From: Nitrospinota bacterium
GTDB lineage: Bacteria > Nitrospinota > Nitrospinia > UBA9942 > JAHJSF01
Reading direction: 5' to 3'
DNA length: 15,424 bases
NCBI GenBank assembly: GCA_018830405.1
Contig: JAHJSF010000060.1
Location: forward strand, 1-15,424
Shown here: piece after piece, positions 1-6,554 of the stretch
How the letters are laid out: every line of letters begins with the position of its first letter
Position numbering within the stretch: the first letter of the stretch is position 1
Position numbers and translations under genes: made by a program
Notes under the pieces: model-generated
What the model saw: only the letters and a program-made list of their open reading frames with translations
Database searches by the model: none
Told to the model about the DNA's origin: nothing

Positions 1-2481
1 AACGACATAATAGACGGCGGAGCGGGTAACGACACCATTTATGGTGACAATCCCGGCGATCACTACTGGATGTTTGGCAATGACATAATCGATGGCGGAG
101 CGGGGGATGACACTATTTACGGCGGTAGAGGAAACGACATAATTGATGGCGGAGCAGGGGATGACATTCTTTATGGCTATGTCGGCCACGATATATATAA
201 GTTTGGAATCGGCAGCGGCAACGACACCATAAATGACTACGATCCATCGGGAGTAAGTGGGGGTGTTGCAAACATGATTGATACTGTGGAGTTTGGTGAG
301 GGAATAACAAAGTCTGATTTAGAATTAGTCAAAGAGGGGAATGACCTTCGAATCAAGATTAACGGTGCTACCGATACACTTCTGATCACCGACTGGTTTC
401 TTAGTGGGATTGCTGGTCTTTATCAGAGGATAGAACAGTTCAAGTTTGTCGATGGGACTCTTTTAAGCTCCGGAGAGATAGATTCCATCGGATACAAAAC
501 GTACGGTACCATCGGCAATGATTCCCTCACCGGAGTAGATGTGGTTGACCATATCTATGGCTATGAAGGGAATGACACTATTAATGGTAAAAACGGCAAC
601 GATATCCTTGATGGCGGGGCGGGGAATGACACTATTTACGGTGGTTACGGCAACGACATAATTGATGGCGGAGCGGGGGATGACATTCTATATGGGGAGT
701 ACAGCAGTATCACATACTATACTGGATATTATCCTGATAATGATATCTACCGGTTTGGTATCGGGAGCGGTAACGACACCATATACGACGCTAATCACCT
801 TGTGGGGAACATTGATACGGTAGAGTTCGGGGCGGGGATAACAAAGGATGGTTTGGAGTTTGTTAGAGAGGGGTCTAATCTTCGTGTAACAATCAATGCT
901 GCTCCAGATACACTCTTAATCAAAGACTGGTTTGGAATCGGGAGGATAGAACAGTTCAAGTTTGCCGACGGGACTCTTTTAACCTCTGGAGAAATAGATT
1001 CTACCGGATACAAGGTATACGGCACCGCCGGCAATGATTCATTATCCGGTTATATCGGTAATGATGTAATCTACGGGTATGAAGGAAACGACACCATTTA
1101 TGGAATCTATGGTAATGACATAATTTACGGTGGAGCCGGGGATGACATTCTATATGGAGCCTTCGCCTCCCCATCATATTCATACAATGAAGACAACGAC
1201 ACCATCTATGGCGGAGCGGGTAACGACACTATTTACGGCGGTGAGGGTAACGACATTATCGACGGCGGGCTGGATGCGGATAATATGGCAGGCGGCATAG
1301 GTGATGACACCTACGTCGTGGACAACGTTGGGGATATAATTACCGAAAACGCAAATGAAGGCACAGACCTTGTTCAATCTTCAATCACCTACACCCTTAC
1401 CGACAACGTAGAAAACCTTACTTTGACCAGCACAGCAAACGTTAACGGAACAGGCAATGTGCTTAACAATATTATTATAGGCAATACCAGCGCTAATACG
1501 CTCTATGGTTTAGAGGGGAACGATACTCTGAATGGCGGCGCAGGCAACGATACTATTTATGGAGGTTACGGTGATGATACCTATAAATTCGGGATAGGAA
1601 GCGGAAATGACACTATATACGATTATGATAAAACTAAAGGAAATCTTGATACAGTAGAATTCGGCGCGGGAATAACAAAGAATGATTTGGAGTTGGTGAA
1701 AGAGGGGAATCATCTTCGGATAACAATTAATGGTACTGAGAATACTCTTTTAATAGATAACTGGTTTACTAATAAATACTATAAGATAGAGCAATTCAAG
1801 TTCGCAGATGGTACAACCCTGGCTTCTAAAGAGATTGAATCTCTTGGATATAAGGTTATTATGTATGGCACCGCCGGTGATGACTCTCTCTCTGGCACAG
1901 GCTCTGAAGAACTTATTATCCACGGCTATGCTGGCAATGACACCATTAAGGGGAATAACGGGAACGATACCATTTATGGTGGAGTTGGTAACGACACGGT
2001 TTATGGTAATGCAGGGAACGATATCCTTGATGGCGGGGCAGGGAATGACATTCTTTATGGAGGGCGCAGTTCCAAGACAGGTGCTGGTAACGACACCTAC
2101 AGGTTTGGTATGGGGAGCGGGCAGGATACTATATACGATTATGATAAAACTAAAGGAAACCTTGATATTGTCAGCATGTCATCGGATATCTCATCCGAAA
2201 ATATAGTCTTTATGAAAGAGGGGAATGACCTTCTAATCTTCTCAAACATAAATGACTTCGTTAGGGTATCAAGCGAGTTTACAAGTACTTATTACGGTAT
2301 AGAGAGGCTTGAAGTCTCGGATGGCAAATATGTGACACGTCAGGATATAGAAAATATAGTCAACAGTATTGCCGAGACCAATGTCACCACGGGGGTAGAT
2401 TTTGTTCAACAATACAATAACCTTTTAAATAATCAAACCTATATTGCGTCACTTACTCAGAGCTGGCATCAGCCGGTTTAA
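1..2481 (+). CDS. RTX repeat secreted protein, 5'-truncated by window edge
   Basis: The frame is open from base 1, so this is the C-terminal 826 residues of a longer protein; the ATG at 70 is internal to a repeat and not a real start. The sequence shows many glycine/aspartate nonapeptides of the GGxGNDxIY type, which in the RTX family bind calcium and fold into a parallel beta-roll after export. They alternate with four copies of a longer module: FGIGSGNDTI, a DTVEFG/ITK/EGN/LLI-DWF core, then IEQFKFADGT. This resembles the haemolysin-type calcium-binding-related domain. A different block (about 1270-1530) carries DDTYVVDNVGD, a VQSSITYTL stretch and NVENLTLT, a common RTX spacer. RTX proteins normally leave by a type I secretion system that reads an uncleaved C-terminal signal. 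The last ~50 residues lack repeats and could hold it. No export genes are in the window. Adhesin, toxin or enzyme cannot be told apart, because the N-terminal part is missing. Confidence 0.93.
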   Translation, partial: NDIIDGGAGNDTIYGDNPGDHYWMFGNDIIDGGAGDDTIYGGRGNDIIDGGAGDDILYGYVGHDIYKFGIGSGNDTINDYDPSGVSGGVANMIDTVEFGEGITKSDLELVKEGNDLRIKINGATDTLLITDWFLSGIAGLYQRIEQFKFVDGTLLSSGEIDSIGYKTYGTIGNDSLTGVDVVDHIYGYEGNDTINGKNGNDILDGGAGNDTIYGGYGNDIIDGGAGDDILYGEYSSITYYTGYYPDNDIYRFGIGSGNDTIYDANHLVGNIDTVEFGAGITKDGLEFVREGSNLRVTINAAPDTLLIKDWFGIGRIEQFKFADGTLLTSGEIDSTGYKVYGTAGNDSLSGYIGNDVIYGYEGNDTIYGIYGNDIIYGGAGDDILYGAFASPSYSYNEDNDTIYGGAGNDTIYGGEGNDIIDGGLDADNMAGGIGDDTYVVDNVGDIITENANEGTDLVQSSITYTLTDNVENLTLTSTANVNGTGNVLNNIIIGNTSANTLYGLEGNDTLNGGAGNDTIYGGYGDDTYKFGIGSGNDTIYDYDKTKGNLDTVEFGAGITKNDLELVKEGNHLRITINGTENTLLIDNWFTNKYYKIEQFKFADGTTLASKEIESLGYKVIMYGTAGDDSLSGTGSEELIIHGYAGNDTIKGNNGNDTIYGGVGNDTVYGNAGNDILDGGAGNDILYGGRSSKTGAGNDTYRFGMGSGQDTIYDYDKTKGNLDIVSMSSDISSENIVFMKEGNDLLIFSNINDFVRVSSEFTSTYYGIERLEVSDGKYVTRQDIENIVNSIAETNVTTGVDFVQQYNNLLNNQTYIASLTQSWHQPV
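196..534 (+). repeat. RTX long module 1
   Basis: First complete copy of the long protein module: FGIGSGNDTI, then VEFGEGITKSDLELV, an EGNDLRIKING strand pair, LLITDWF, EQFKFVDGT, and a GYKTYGT linker leading into new GND repeats. It differs from the other copies by small insertions after the DYD motif. Confidence 0.8.
748..1050 (+). repeat. RTX long module 2
   Basis: Second copy of the long module. It opens with FGIGSGNDTIYD, keeps VEFGAGITKDGLEFV and LLIKDWFG, and closes with EQFKFADGTLLTSGEIDS and GYKVYGTAGNDSLSG. It is slightly shorter than module 1 around the DWF loop. Confidence 0.8.
1270..1530 (+). repeat. RTX spacer block (DDTYVVDNVGD / NVENLTLT type)
   Basis: A single-copy block unlike the four long modules. 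It contains NMAGGIGDDTYVVDN, an ITENANEGTDLVQSSITYTL stretch, a DNVENLTLT motif and NGTGNVLNN, and then returns to GLEGNDTL repeats. This arrangement is widespread in large bacterial RTX proteins. Confidence 0.75.
1579..1897 (+). repeat. RTX long module 3
   Basis: Third copy of the long module: FGIGSGNDTIYDYDKTKGN, VEFGAGITKNDLELV, LLIDNWF, IEQFKFADGT and a GYK-YGTAGDDSLSG exit. The DYDKTKGN-coding DNA near 1621-1648 recurs almost base for base at 2139-2166 in module 4, which points to recent internal duplication or gene conversion. Confidence 0.8.
2095..2352 (+). repeat. RTX long module 4, diverged terminal copy
   Basis: Fourth copy. Its opening (FGMGSGQDTIYDYDKTKGN) is nearly identical to that of module 3. 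The remainder is diverged: SSDISSENIVFMKEGNDLL replaces the usual ITK/LELVKEGNDLRI strands, and IERLEVSDGKYVTRQDIEN replaces IEQFKFADGT. No GND repeats follow; the protein runs on to its unique C-terminus. Confidence 0.72.
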
Positions 2482-2499
2482 TTTTAAGGGATACATTTT

Positions 2500-2507
2500 A
2501 AAAGGAG
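2500..2507 (+). promoter_or_regulatory. Ribosome-binding site of the short lysine-rich gene
   Basis: An AAAGGAGA-type Shine-Dalgarno sequence lies about 6 bases before the ATG at 2514. It is one of the better ribosome-binding sites in the window and supports real translation of the short gene downstream. Confidence 0.65.
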
Positions 2508-2513
2508 AGTTGG

Positions 2514-2789
2514 ATGGGTAAAAAGGTTGTAAAAAAGAAAACGACAGGCACTTCAGGGAAAGAAAAAAAAGACAAAAAAAGAGCTGGTTCAGTTAAACCT
2601 AAGGAAGCTAAGAAGGAAAATACTTCCCCAAACTCAAAAGAGATACAAGCAATTCTAGTTTTCTCTCTACGTCCTCTTGACACCCCAAAAAAGCTGCTCC
2701 AACAAATATCTGAGCAGCAGCGCTCCGATGGGCACACGATTGGACCAAAATGTGTGACGGGGTCAGGTCTTGCAATGCAACATTTCTAA
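2514..2789 (+). pseudogene. Short lysine-rich protein, 3' end replaced by REP repeat
   Basis: An open frame of 91 codons with a good ribosome-binding site, 32 bases after the RTX gene and on the same strand. I do not recognise the family. Residues 1-45 are very rich in lysine with Gly/Ser/Thr (GKKVVKKKTTGTSGKEKKDK), a basic and probably disordered tail. Residues 46-75 look more ordered (AILVFSLRPLDTPKKLLQQ). The last ~12 residues (CVTGSGLAMQHF) are encoded entirely by the outer REP repeat at 2753-2791, so they cannot be the native C-terminus. The gene was probably cut when the transposase element inserted; a candidate for the missing end lies at 3734-3823. Function unknown; a role linked to the RTX gene is only suggested by position. 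Confidence 0.55.
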
Positions 2790-2841
2790 TGTGACGGGGT
2801 CATGTGACGGGGTCAGGTCTTGCAATGCAACATTTCTAATG
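2753..2841. repeat. Duplicated left-end REP repeats, 50-bp period
   Basis: Two identical 39-bp copies at 2753-2791 and 2803-2841 start with tgtgacggggtcagg and end in ctaatg. Between them, 2790-2802 repeats only the first 13 bases (tgtgacggggtca), so the array reads full copy, fragment, full copy. The arrangement suggests a slippage or nested-insertion event at the element's left end. Confidence 0.9.
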
Positions 2842-2854
2842 CTATTATCCAAAA

Positions 2855-3706
2855 ATGGCACGACCACTAAGAATAGAATATCCGGGTGCGGTTTACCATG
2901 TAACATCCAGAGGTAATGCAAGGGAGAATATATACCTTGAGGATGAAGATTATACCGTTTTTCTTGTCTGTTTATGCGACACCATCGAGAGATTTAACTG
3001 GATATTACACGCCTACTGCCTGATGGGGAACCACTATCATCTGTTGATAGAAACGCCTGAGGGGAATCTATCAAGAGGGATGCGGCATCTTAATGGAATC
3101 TATACCCAAAAATTCAACCGAAAACATAAGAGGGTTGGACACATCTTTCAGGGGAGATATAAGGCGATCCTTGTAGATAAAGATAGTTATCTTAAGGAGC
3201 TATGCAGGTATATAGTATTAAACCCTGTTAAAGCCACCATGGTGAAAGAGCCAAAGGAGTGGTTATGGAGTAGCTACAATAGCACAGCCGGATACTGCCA
3301 AGGCATCCCATGCTTAACAAACGATTGGATACTTTTACAGTTTGGGAGAGATAGAGAAAAAGCCGAGAAGGAGTACAGAGAGTTTGTGGCTGAAGGGATA
3401 GTGGGAGAATCCCCTTGGAGTGAGGTAAGAGGACAATTATACCTTGGAGACGATAAATTTCTTGATGGGATCAAGCAGTTTATAAAAGACAGGGAGACAC
3501 TTAAGGAGATACCGAGAACTCAGAGATATATAACAAAATCTCCGCTTAAAGATATCTTTGAGAATAATAAAGAAAACGACAAGGCAACATTTGAAGCACA
3601 TATAAGATTTGGATATACCCTAAAGGAGGTAGCTGATTATCTGGGCGTGCATTATTCTACTATAAGCAGGGCTGTGAGAAGAATTGATAATGAGAAAAGA
3701 AAATGA
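2855..3706 (+). CDS. REP-associated tyrosine transposase (RAYT, Y1/IS200-like)
   Basis: A 283-residue single-strand DNA nuclease of the Y1 (HUH) superfamily. The N-terminus MARPLRIEYPGAVYHVTSRGN is the classic start for this family. The metal-binding HUH motif is H60-Y61-H62 in GNHYHLL. The conserved helix RYIVLNPVKA supplies the likely catalytic tyrosine, Y119. The GHIFQGRYKA motif (95-104) is typical. Residues ~250-278 (TLKEVADYLGVHYSTISRAV) form a C-terminal helix-turn-helix, probably for DNA recognition. The family cuts and rejoins REP-like hairpin DNA; here the cognate sites should be the flanking ggggtcagg repeats. All key residues are present and the frame is intact, so the protein may be active. 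No strong ribosome-binding site precedes the ATG. Confidence 0.92.
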   Translation: MARPLRIEYPGAVYHVTSRGNARENIYLEDEDYTVFLVCLCDTIERFNWILHAYCLMGNHYHLLIETPEGNLSRGMRHLNGIYTQKFNRKHKRVGHIFQGRYKAILVDKDSYLKELCRYIVLNPVKATMVKEPKEWLWSSYNSTAGYCQGIPCLTNDWILLQFGRDREKAEKEYREFVAEGIVGESPWSEVRGQLYLGDDKFLDGIKQFIKDRETLKEIPRTQRYITKSPLKDIFENNKENDKATFEAHIRFGYTLKEVADYLGVHYSTISRAVRRIDNEKRK

Positions 3707-3732
3707 AATGTGTCATTGCAAGACCTGACCCC
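3706..3732. repeat. Right inverted repeat of the RAYT element
   Basis: The reverse complement of this segment reads ggggtcaggtcttgcaatg and continues to acattt. It matches the left-end copies at 2759-2785 and 2809-2835 at 25 of 27 bases. It overlaps the transposase stop codon by one base. Confidence 0.9.
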
Positions 3733-3733
3733 A

Positions 3734-3823
3734 ATTTCCTACAGGGCCAGGGCCTATGCGGCCACGGGTGATTTTCTCTCCGAAGAACCTTTTTGCTACT
3801 ACGAACCGGAATCTAAGGAGTAA
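3734..3823 (+). pseudogene. Candidate 3' remnant of the gene split by the RAYT element
   Basis: Immediately right of the element there is an open frame reading [18 protein letters not shown], then a [11 protein letters not shown] tail and TAA at 3821-3823. It has no start of its own and its composition looks protein-like. Joining base 2747 of the short lysine-rich gene directly to base 3734 keeps the reading frame (...[14 protein letters not shown]...) and gives a protein of about 107 residues. Its stop overlaps the convergent tsaC stop by some 11 bases. This is an inference: one join in three would be in frame by chance, and I do not recognise the reconstructed family. Confidence 0.35.
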
Positions 3824-4406
3824 AGATACCTTTTCCCTGGCGGATAATCTTAGGTTCTTCCCCTGTTAGGTCAACAATCGTTGATGGTTTACCGGAAATT
3901 ATTCCGGCATCCAATAGAAGGTCAATCTCGGGGCCAAAGACATCCGCTATCTCGTCGGGGTTGCCAAGGGGAGGTTCACCTGATCTATTGATACTTGTTG
4001 TAACGATCGCCTCACCGAGCAAGTCGGCCATCTCTGTTGATATCCGACTATCGACAACCCTTATCCCTACAGAATCACCTTTGCCCCTAATATTTCTGGG
4101 GATTGTAGGGGAGGCTTTCAGAATGAAGGTATAGGGACCGGGGAGGTGTTTTCTTAGTATCCTAAGGTTTGCCTCTGAATAGATAGCATACCTCTCTATT
4201 TCTTCTATATAGTTAACAAGTATGCTTAGGGGTTGTTTTTCACTCCGCCCTTTTATTGCAATTATTCTCTCAATTCCTGCGGGGGAAAAGATAGAGCATC
4301 CGAGACCGTAGATTGTATCCGTAGGGTAGGCGATTACCCCCCCATCTTTTAAGACGGTAACGACTTCGGACAGATCGGTTATTTTGTCTACCGGTAAACG
4401 TTTCAT
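3813..4406 (-). CDS. tsaC: Threonylcarbamoyl-AMP synthase (YrdC/Sua5 family)
   Basis: The product makes L-threonylcarbamoyladenylate from threonine, bicarbonate and ATP. This is the first step of the essential t6A37 modification of ANN-decoding tRNAs; the TsaD complex then transfers the group. The protein is 197 residues, the short single-domain form without the extra Sua5 domain. Visible motifs are [11 protein letters not shown] (27-37), [13 protein letters not shown] (52-64), the PGPYTFIL segment near 110, [11 protein letters not shown] (136-146) and [17 protein letters not shown] near the C-terminus; together they build the nucleotide and threonine pocket. The ATG at 4406 gives a normal N-terminus, though no Shine-Dalgarno sequence is obvious. 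It is transcribed away from the antiporter gene and converges on the RAYT region. Confidence 0.95.
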   Translation of the reverse strand: MKRLPVDKITDLSEVVTVLKDGGVIAYPTDTIYGLGCSIFSPAGIERIIAIKGRSEKQPLSILVNYIEEIERYAIYSEANLRILRKHLPGPYTFILKASPTIPRNIRGKGDSVGIRVVDSRISTEMADLLGEAIVTTSINRSGEPPLGNPDEIADVFGPEIDLLLDAGIISGKPSTIVDLTGEEPKIIRQGKGIFTP

Positions 4407-4452
4407 GATAGTCTATACTATATCCCGCTCCCCCATTTAAATCCATATTTTT

Positions 4453-4482
4453 ATGACAACGTAGGGATAAATCGTCTATATT
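4453..4482 (+). promoter_or_regulatory. Candidate sigma70 promoter for antiporter-uvrA
   Basis: In the 147-base divergent gap between tsaC and the antiporter gene, an ATGACA (-35, 4453-4458) and a TATATT (-10, 4477-4482) are separated by 18 bases. Each box matches the consensus at 5 of 6 positions. A transcript would start near 4490 with a leader of about 65 bases. Confidence 0.45.
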
Positions 4483-4553
4483 ATTAGAGCAAATCCTGTC
4501 TGTGTGGGATAATTACCGGCACACACTCAAACCAATTCTTATAAATAAAAAAT

Positions 4554-6536
4554 ATGGAAATGACCCTCCTGACTGACATAGTTATCATATTCGGCCTCTC
4601 TATGGTCATATTGATAACATGTCACCGTCTTCGTATCCCAACCATAGTCGGGTTTCTCTTATCAGGGGTATTGGCCGGGCCTTACGGACTGGGGCTGATA
4701 AGAGGAGTTCATGAGGTTGAGATATTAGCAGAGGTTGGGGTAGTCCTTCTCCTCTTTACAATCGGTATAGAGTTTTCCTTAAAGAGACTTCTTCAGATAA
4801 GGAGGTCGGTTCTTATCGGCGGGTCGTTGCAGGTTATCCTTACCATATTGGCCACCCTTGTTTTGGTTAAAAATTTGGGCCAACCGGTAGGAAGCGCCAT
4901 TTTTATCGGCTTTCTTATTGCCTTAAGCAGTACCGCCATAGTTCTCAGACAGCTTCAGGAGAGCGCCCAGGTTGATAGCCCGCACGGACGGACAATCCTC
5001 GGTATACTCATATTCCAAGACATTATTATAGTCCCGATGATACTTATAACCCCCATACTTACGGGGCAGACGGTTAATGTGGCGGGGGCTATCCTTATCC
5101 TGCTGACGAAGGGGATACTCATTATCGGCCTTGTTATAGTCAGCGCCAAATGGATTGTCCCCTATGTTTTATATCAGGTGGCCAAAACGAGACGGCAGGA
5201 ACTCTTTTCCCTGACGGTTGCCCTCATCTGCCTATCGATAGCCTGGATAACCTCACGGGCAGGTCTATCCCTTGCCTTGGGGGCCTTCATGGCTGGACTT
5301 ATAATATCCGAATCTAAATATAGTCATCAGGCCCTCGGTTCTATTCTTCCTTTCCGCGACATCTTCACCAGCTTCTTCTTTGTCTCCATAGGGATGCTTT
5401 TGAATGTCGGCTTGCTTATACATCAGCCGGGCAGAGTGCTCCTAATTGCTCTAGGAATAATCGTCTTAAAGGCGCTTATTGCCTCTCTGGCTACCATCAT
5501 TCTCGGGTTTCCCCTAAGGACATCCATCATGGTTGGGCTGGCCCTCGGGCAGGTGGGGGAATTCTCCTTTATACTTTCTAAGGAGGGACTTCAGCATGGT
5601 CTGATCAGCAACAATATCTACCAGCTGTTTCTCGCCTTCTCCATAATTACTATGGCGGCCACCCCTTTTATTATCCGCTTAGCCTCTCCTTTCTCCGAAA
5701 TGATTTTACGGCTGCCTCTCCCCGATAAGCTGACCGCAGGCCTTTTCCCTGTTCCTCATAAAAAAACCAGAGAAGAGAAAAAGGAACATCTTATTATTAT
5801 AGGGTTTGGTGTGGCTGGACGAAATGTAGCCCGGGCCGCCAAGTTTGCCGGCATCCCTTATGCCATAATAGAAACCAATCCTGAGCTTATATGGGATAAA
5901 GAATTACAGGGAGAGAATATCTATTATGGGGATGCCACCCATTGGGCGGTTCTAAAACAGGCCAACGTAAGTGAGGCGAGAGTAGTTGTTGTGGCCATAA
6001 ATGACCCCACCGCAACCCGCCGTATTACGGAACAGACCAGAAGGCTCAACCCGAAGGTTCATCTTATTGTCAGGACACACTATCTCCAGGAGATGGGGTC
6101 TCTCTATGATCTGGGGGCAGACGAGGTTATTCCTGAGGAGTTTGAGACCTCGGTCGAGATATTTACCAGGGTCTTGGAGAAATACCTTGTCCCTAGAAAT
6201 GATATAGAGCAGCTTGTCTCGGAGATAAGGGCGGGGGGCTACGATATGTTCCGGAGCCTGAGCCGAAGAGAGACATCCCTCTACGACCTTAAAGGGCAGT
6301 TGTCCGACGTAGAAATAAATACCCTTAAGGTGGTTGAAGGGTCGCGTCTTGTTGGAAAGACCCTGGCCGAATCTAATATCAGGAAAGAGTTTGGGGTAAA
6401 TATATTGGCCGTCAGAAGGGGAGGGGAGATAATCTCCAATCCTGAGCCGGAAACGGAATTTGTTACAGGCGATGTTCTTATTCTTCTGGGGAAACCGGGG
6501 GATATTGTTCGGTTGATGGAGTATATAGACAAGTAG
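4554..6536 (+). CDS. KefB-type cation:proton antiporter (CPA2) with TrkA-N and TrkA-C domains
   Basis: A 660-residue inner-membrane antiporter that probably exchanges K+ or Na+ for H+ and so helps control cytoplasmic pH and ion content. Residues ~8-380 are a long run of hydrophobic helices of the Na/H-exchanger fold, with family motifs [15 protein letters not shown] (33-47), [12 protein letters not shown], and [17 protein letters not shown]. Residues ~410-525 are a Rossmann RCK/TrkA-N domain beginning [18 protein letters not shown], a nucleotide-binding GxGxxG loop. Residues ~580-658 are a TrkA-C domain ([19 protein letters not shown]). Length and domain order match KefB/YbaL-like proteins; the true ion and gating ligand cannot be read from sequence. 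The start is uncertain between 4554 and the ATG at 4560, and neither has a clear ribosome-binding site. uvrA begins 18 bases after its stop, so the two are likely co-transcribed. Confidence 0.93.
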   Translation: MEMTLLTDIVIIFGLSMVILITCHRLRIPTIVGFLLSGVLAGPYGLGLIRGVHEVEILAEVGVVLLLFTIGIEFSLKRLLQIRRSVLIGGSLQVILTILATLVLVKNLGQPVGSAIFIGFLIALSSTAIVLRQLQESAQVDSPHGRTILGILIFQDIIIVPMILITPILTGQTVNVAGAILILLTKGILIIGLVIVSAKWIVPYVLYQVAKTRRQELFSLTVALICLSIAWITSRAGLSLALGAFMAGLIISESKYSHQALGSILPFRDIFTSFFFVSIGMLLNVGLLIHQPGRVLLIALGIIVLKALIASLATIILGFPLRTSIMVGLALGQVGEFSFILSKEGLQHGLISNNIYQLFLAFSIITMAATPFIIRLASPFSEMILRLPLPDKLTAGLFPVPHKKTREEKKEHLIIIGFGVAGRNVARAAKFAGIPYAIIETNPELIWDKELQGENIYYGDATHWAVLKQANVSEARVVVVAINDPTATRRITEQTRRLNPKVHLIVRTHYLQEMGSLYDLGADEVIPEEFETSVEIFTRVLEKYLVPRNDIEQLVSEIRAGGYDMFRSLSRRETSLYDLKGQLSDVEINTLKVVEGSRLVGKTLAESNIRKEFGVNILAVRRGGEIISNPEPETEFVTGDVLILLGKPGDIVRLMEYIDK

Positions 6537-6542
6537 AACCGA

Positions 6543-6550
6543 AAGAGGTG
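6543..6550 (+). promoter_or_regulatory. Ribosome-binding site that places the uvrA start at ATT 6555
   Basis: The sequence aagaggtg matches the anti-Shine-Dalgarno well. Its core GAGGT (6545-6549) ends 5 bases before the in-frame ATT at 6555-6557. No ribosome-binding site stands before the GTG at 6633, so this element argues for the upstream, ATT start. Confidence 0.6.
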
Positions 6551-6554
6551 CGTT

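Larger units (their letters stand above)
2753..3732 (+). mobile_element. RAYT/REP element with inverted ends
   Basis: A single transposase gene lies between near-perfect inverted repeats. The inner left end (2809-2835) and the right end (3706-3732) are 27 bp long and differ at two adjacent-pair positions; both contain ggggtcaggtcttgca. The left end is duplicated outward (2759-2785). The right end overlaps the last base of the transposase stop codon. This is the layout of a REP-associated tyrosine transposase with its cognate repeats. Such genes are usually single-copy domesticated elements that spread short REP sequences rather than hopping freely. No target-site duplication is evident, as expected for HUH-type enzymes. 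Confidence 0.78.

Noticed and set aside
1-1300. CRISPR-like array from the regular repeats
   Set aside because: The repeats are in frame, of varying length and clearly encode GGxGND nonapeptides; there are no unique spacers and no cas genes.
1808-2206. 132-codon plus-strand frame inside the RTX gene
   Set aside because: It is an off-frame shadow of repetitive coding DNA; it lacks a ribosome-binding site and any family likeness.
70-2481. RTX gene starting at the ATG at 70
   Set aside because: The frame is open to base 1 and codes for the same repeats, so this Met is internal.
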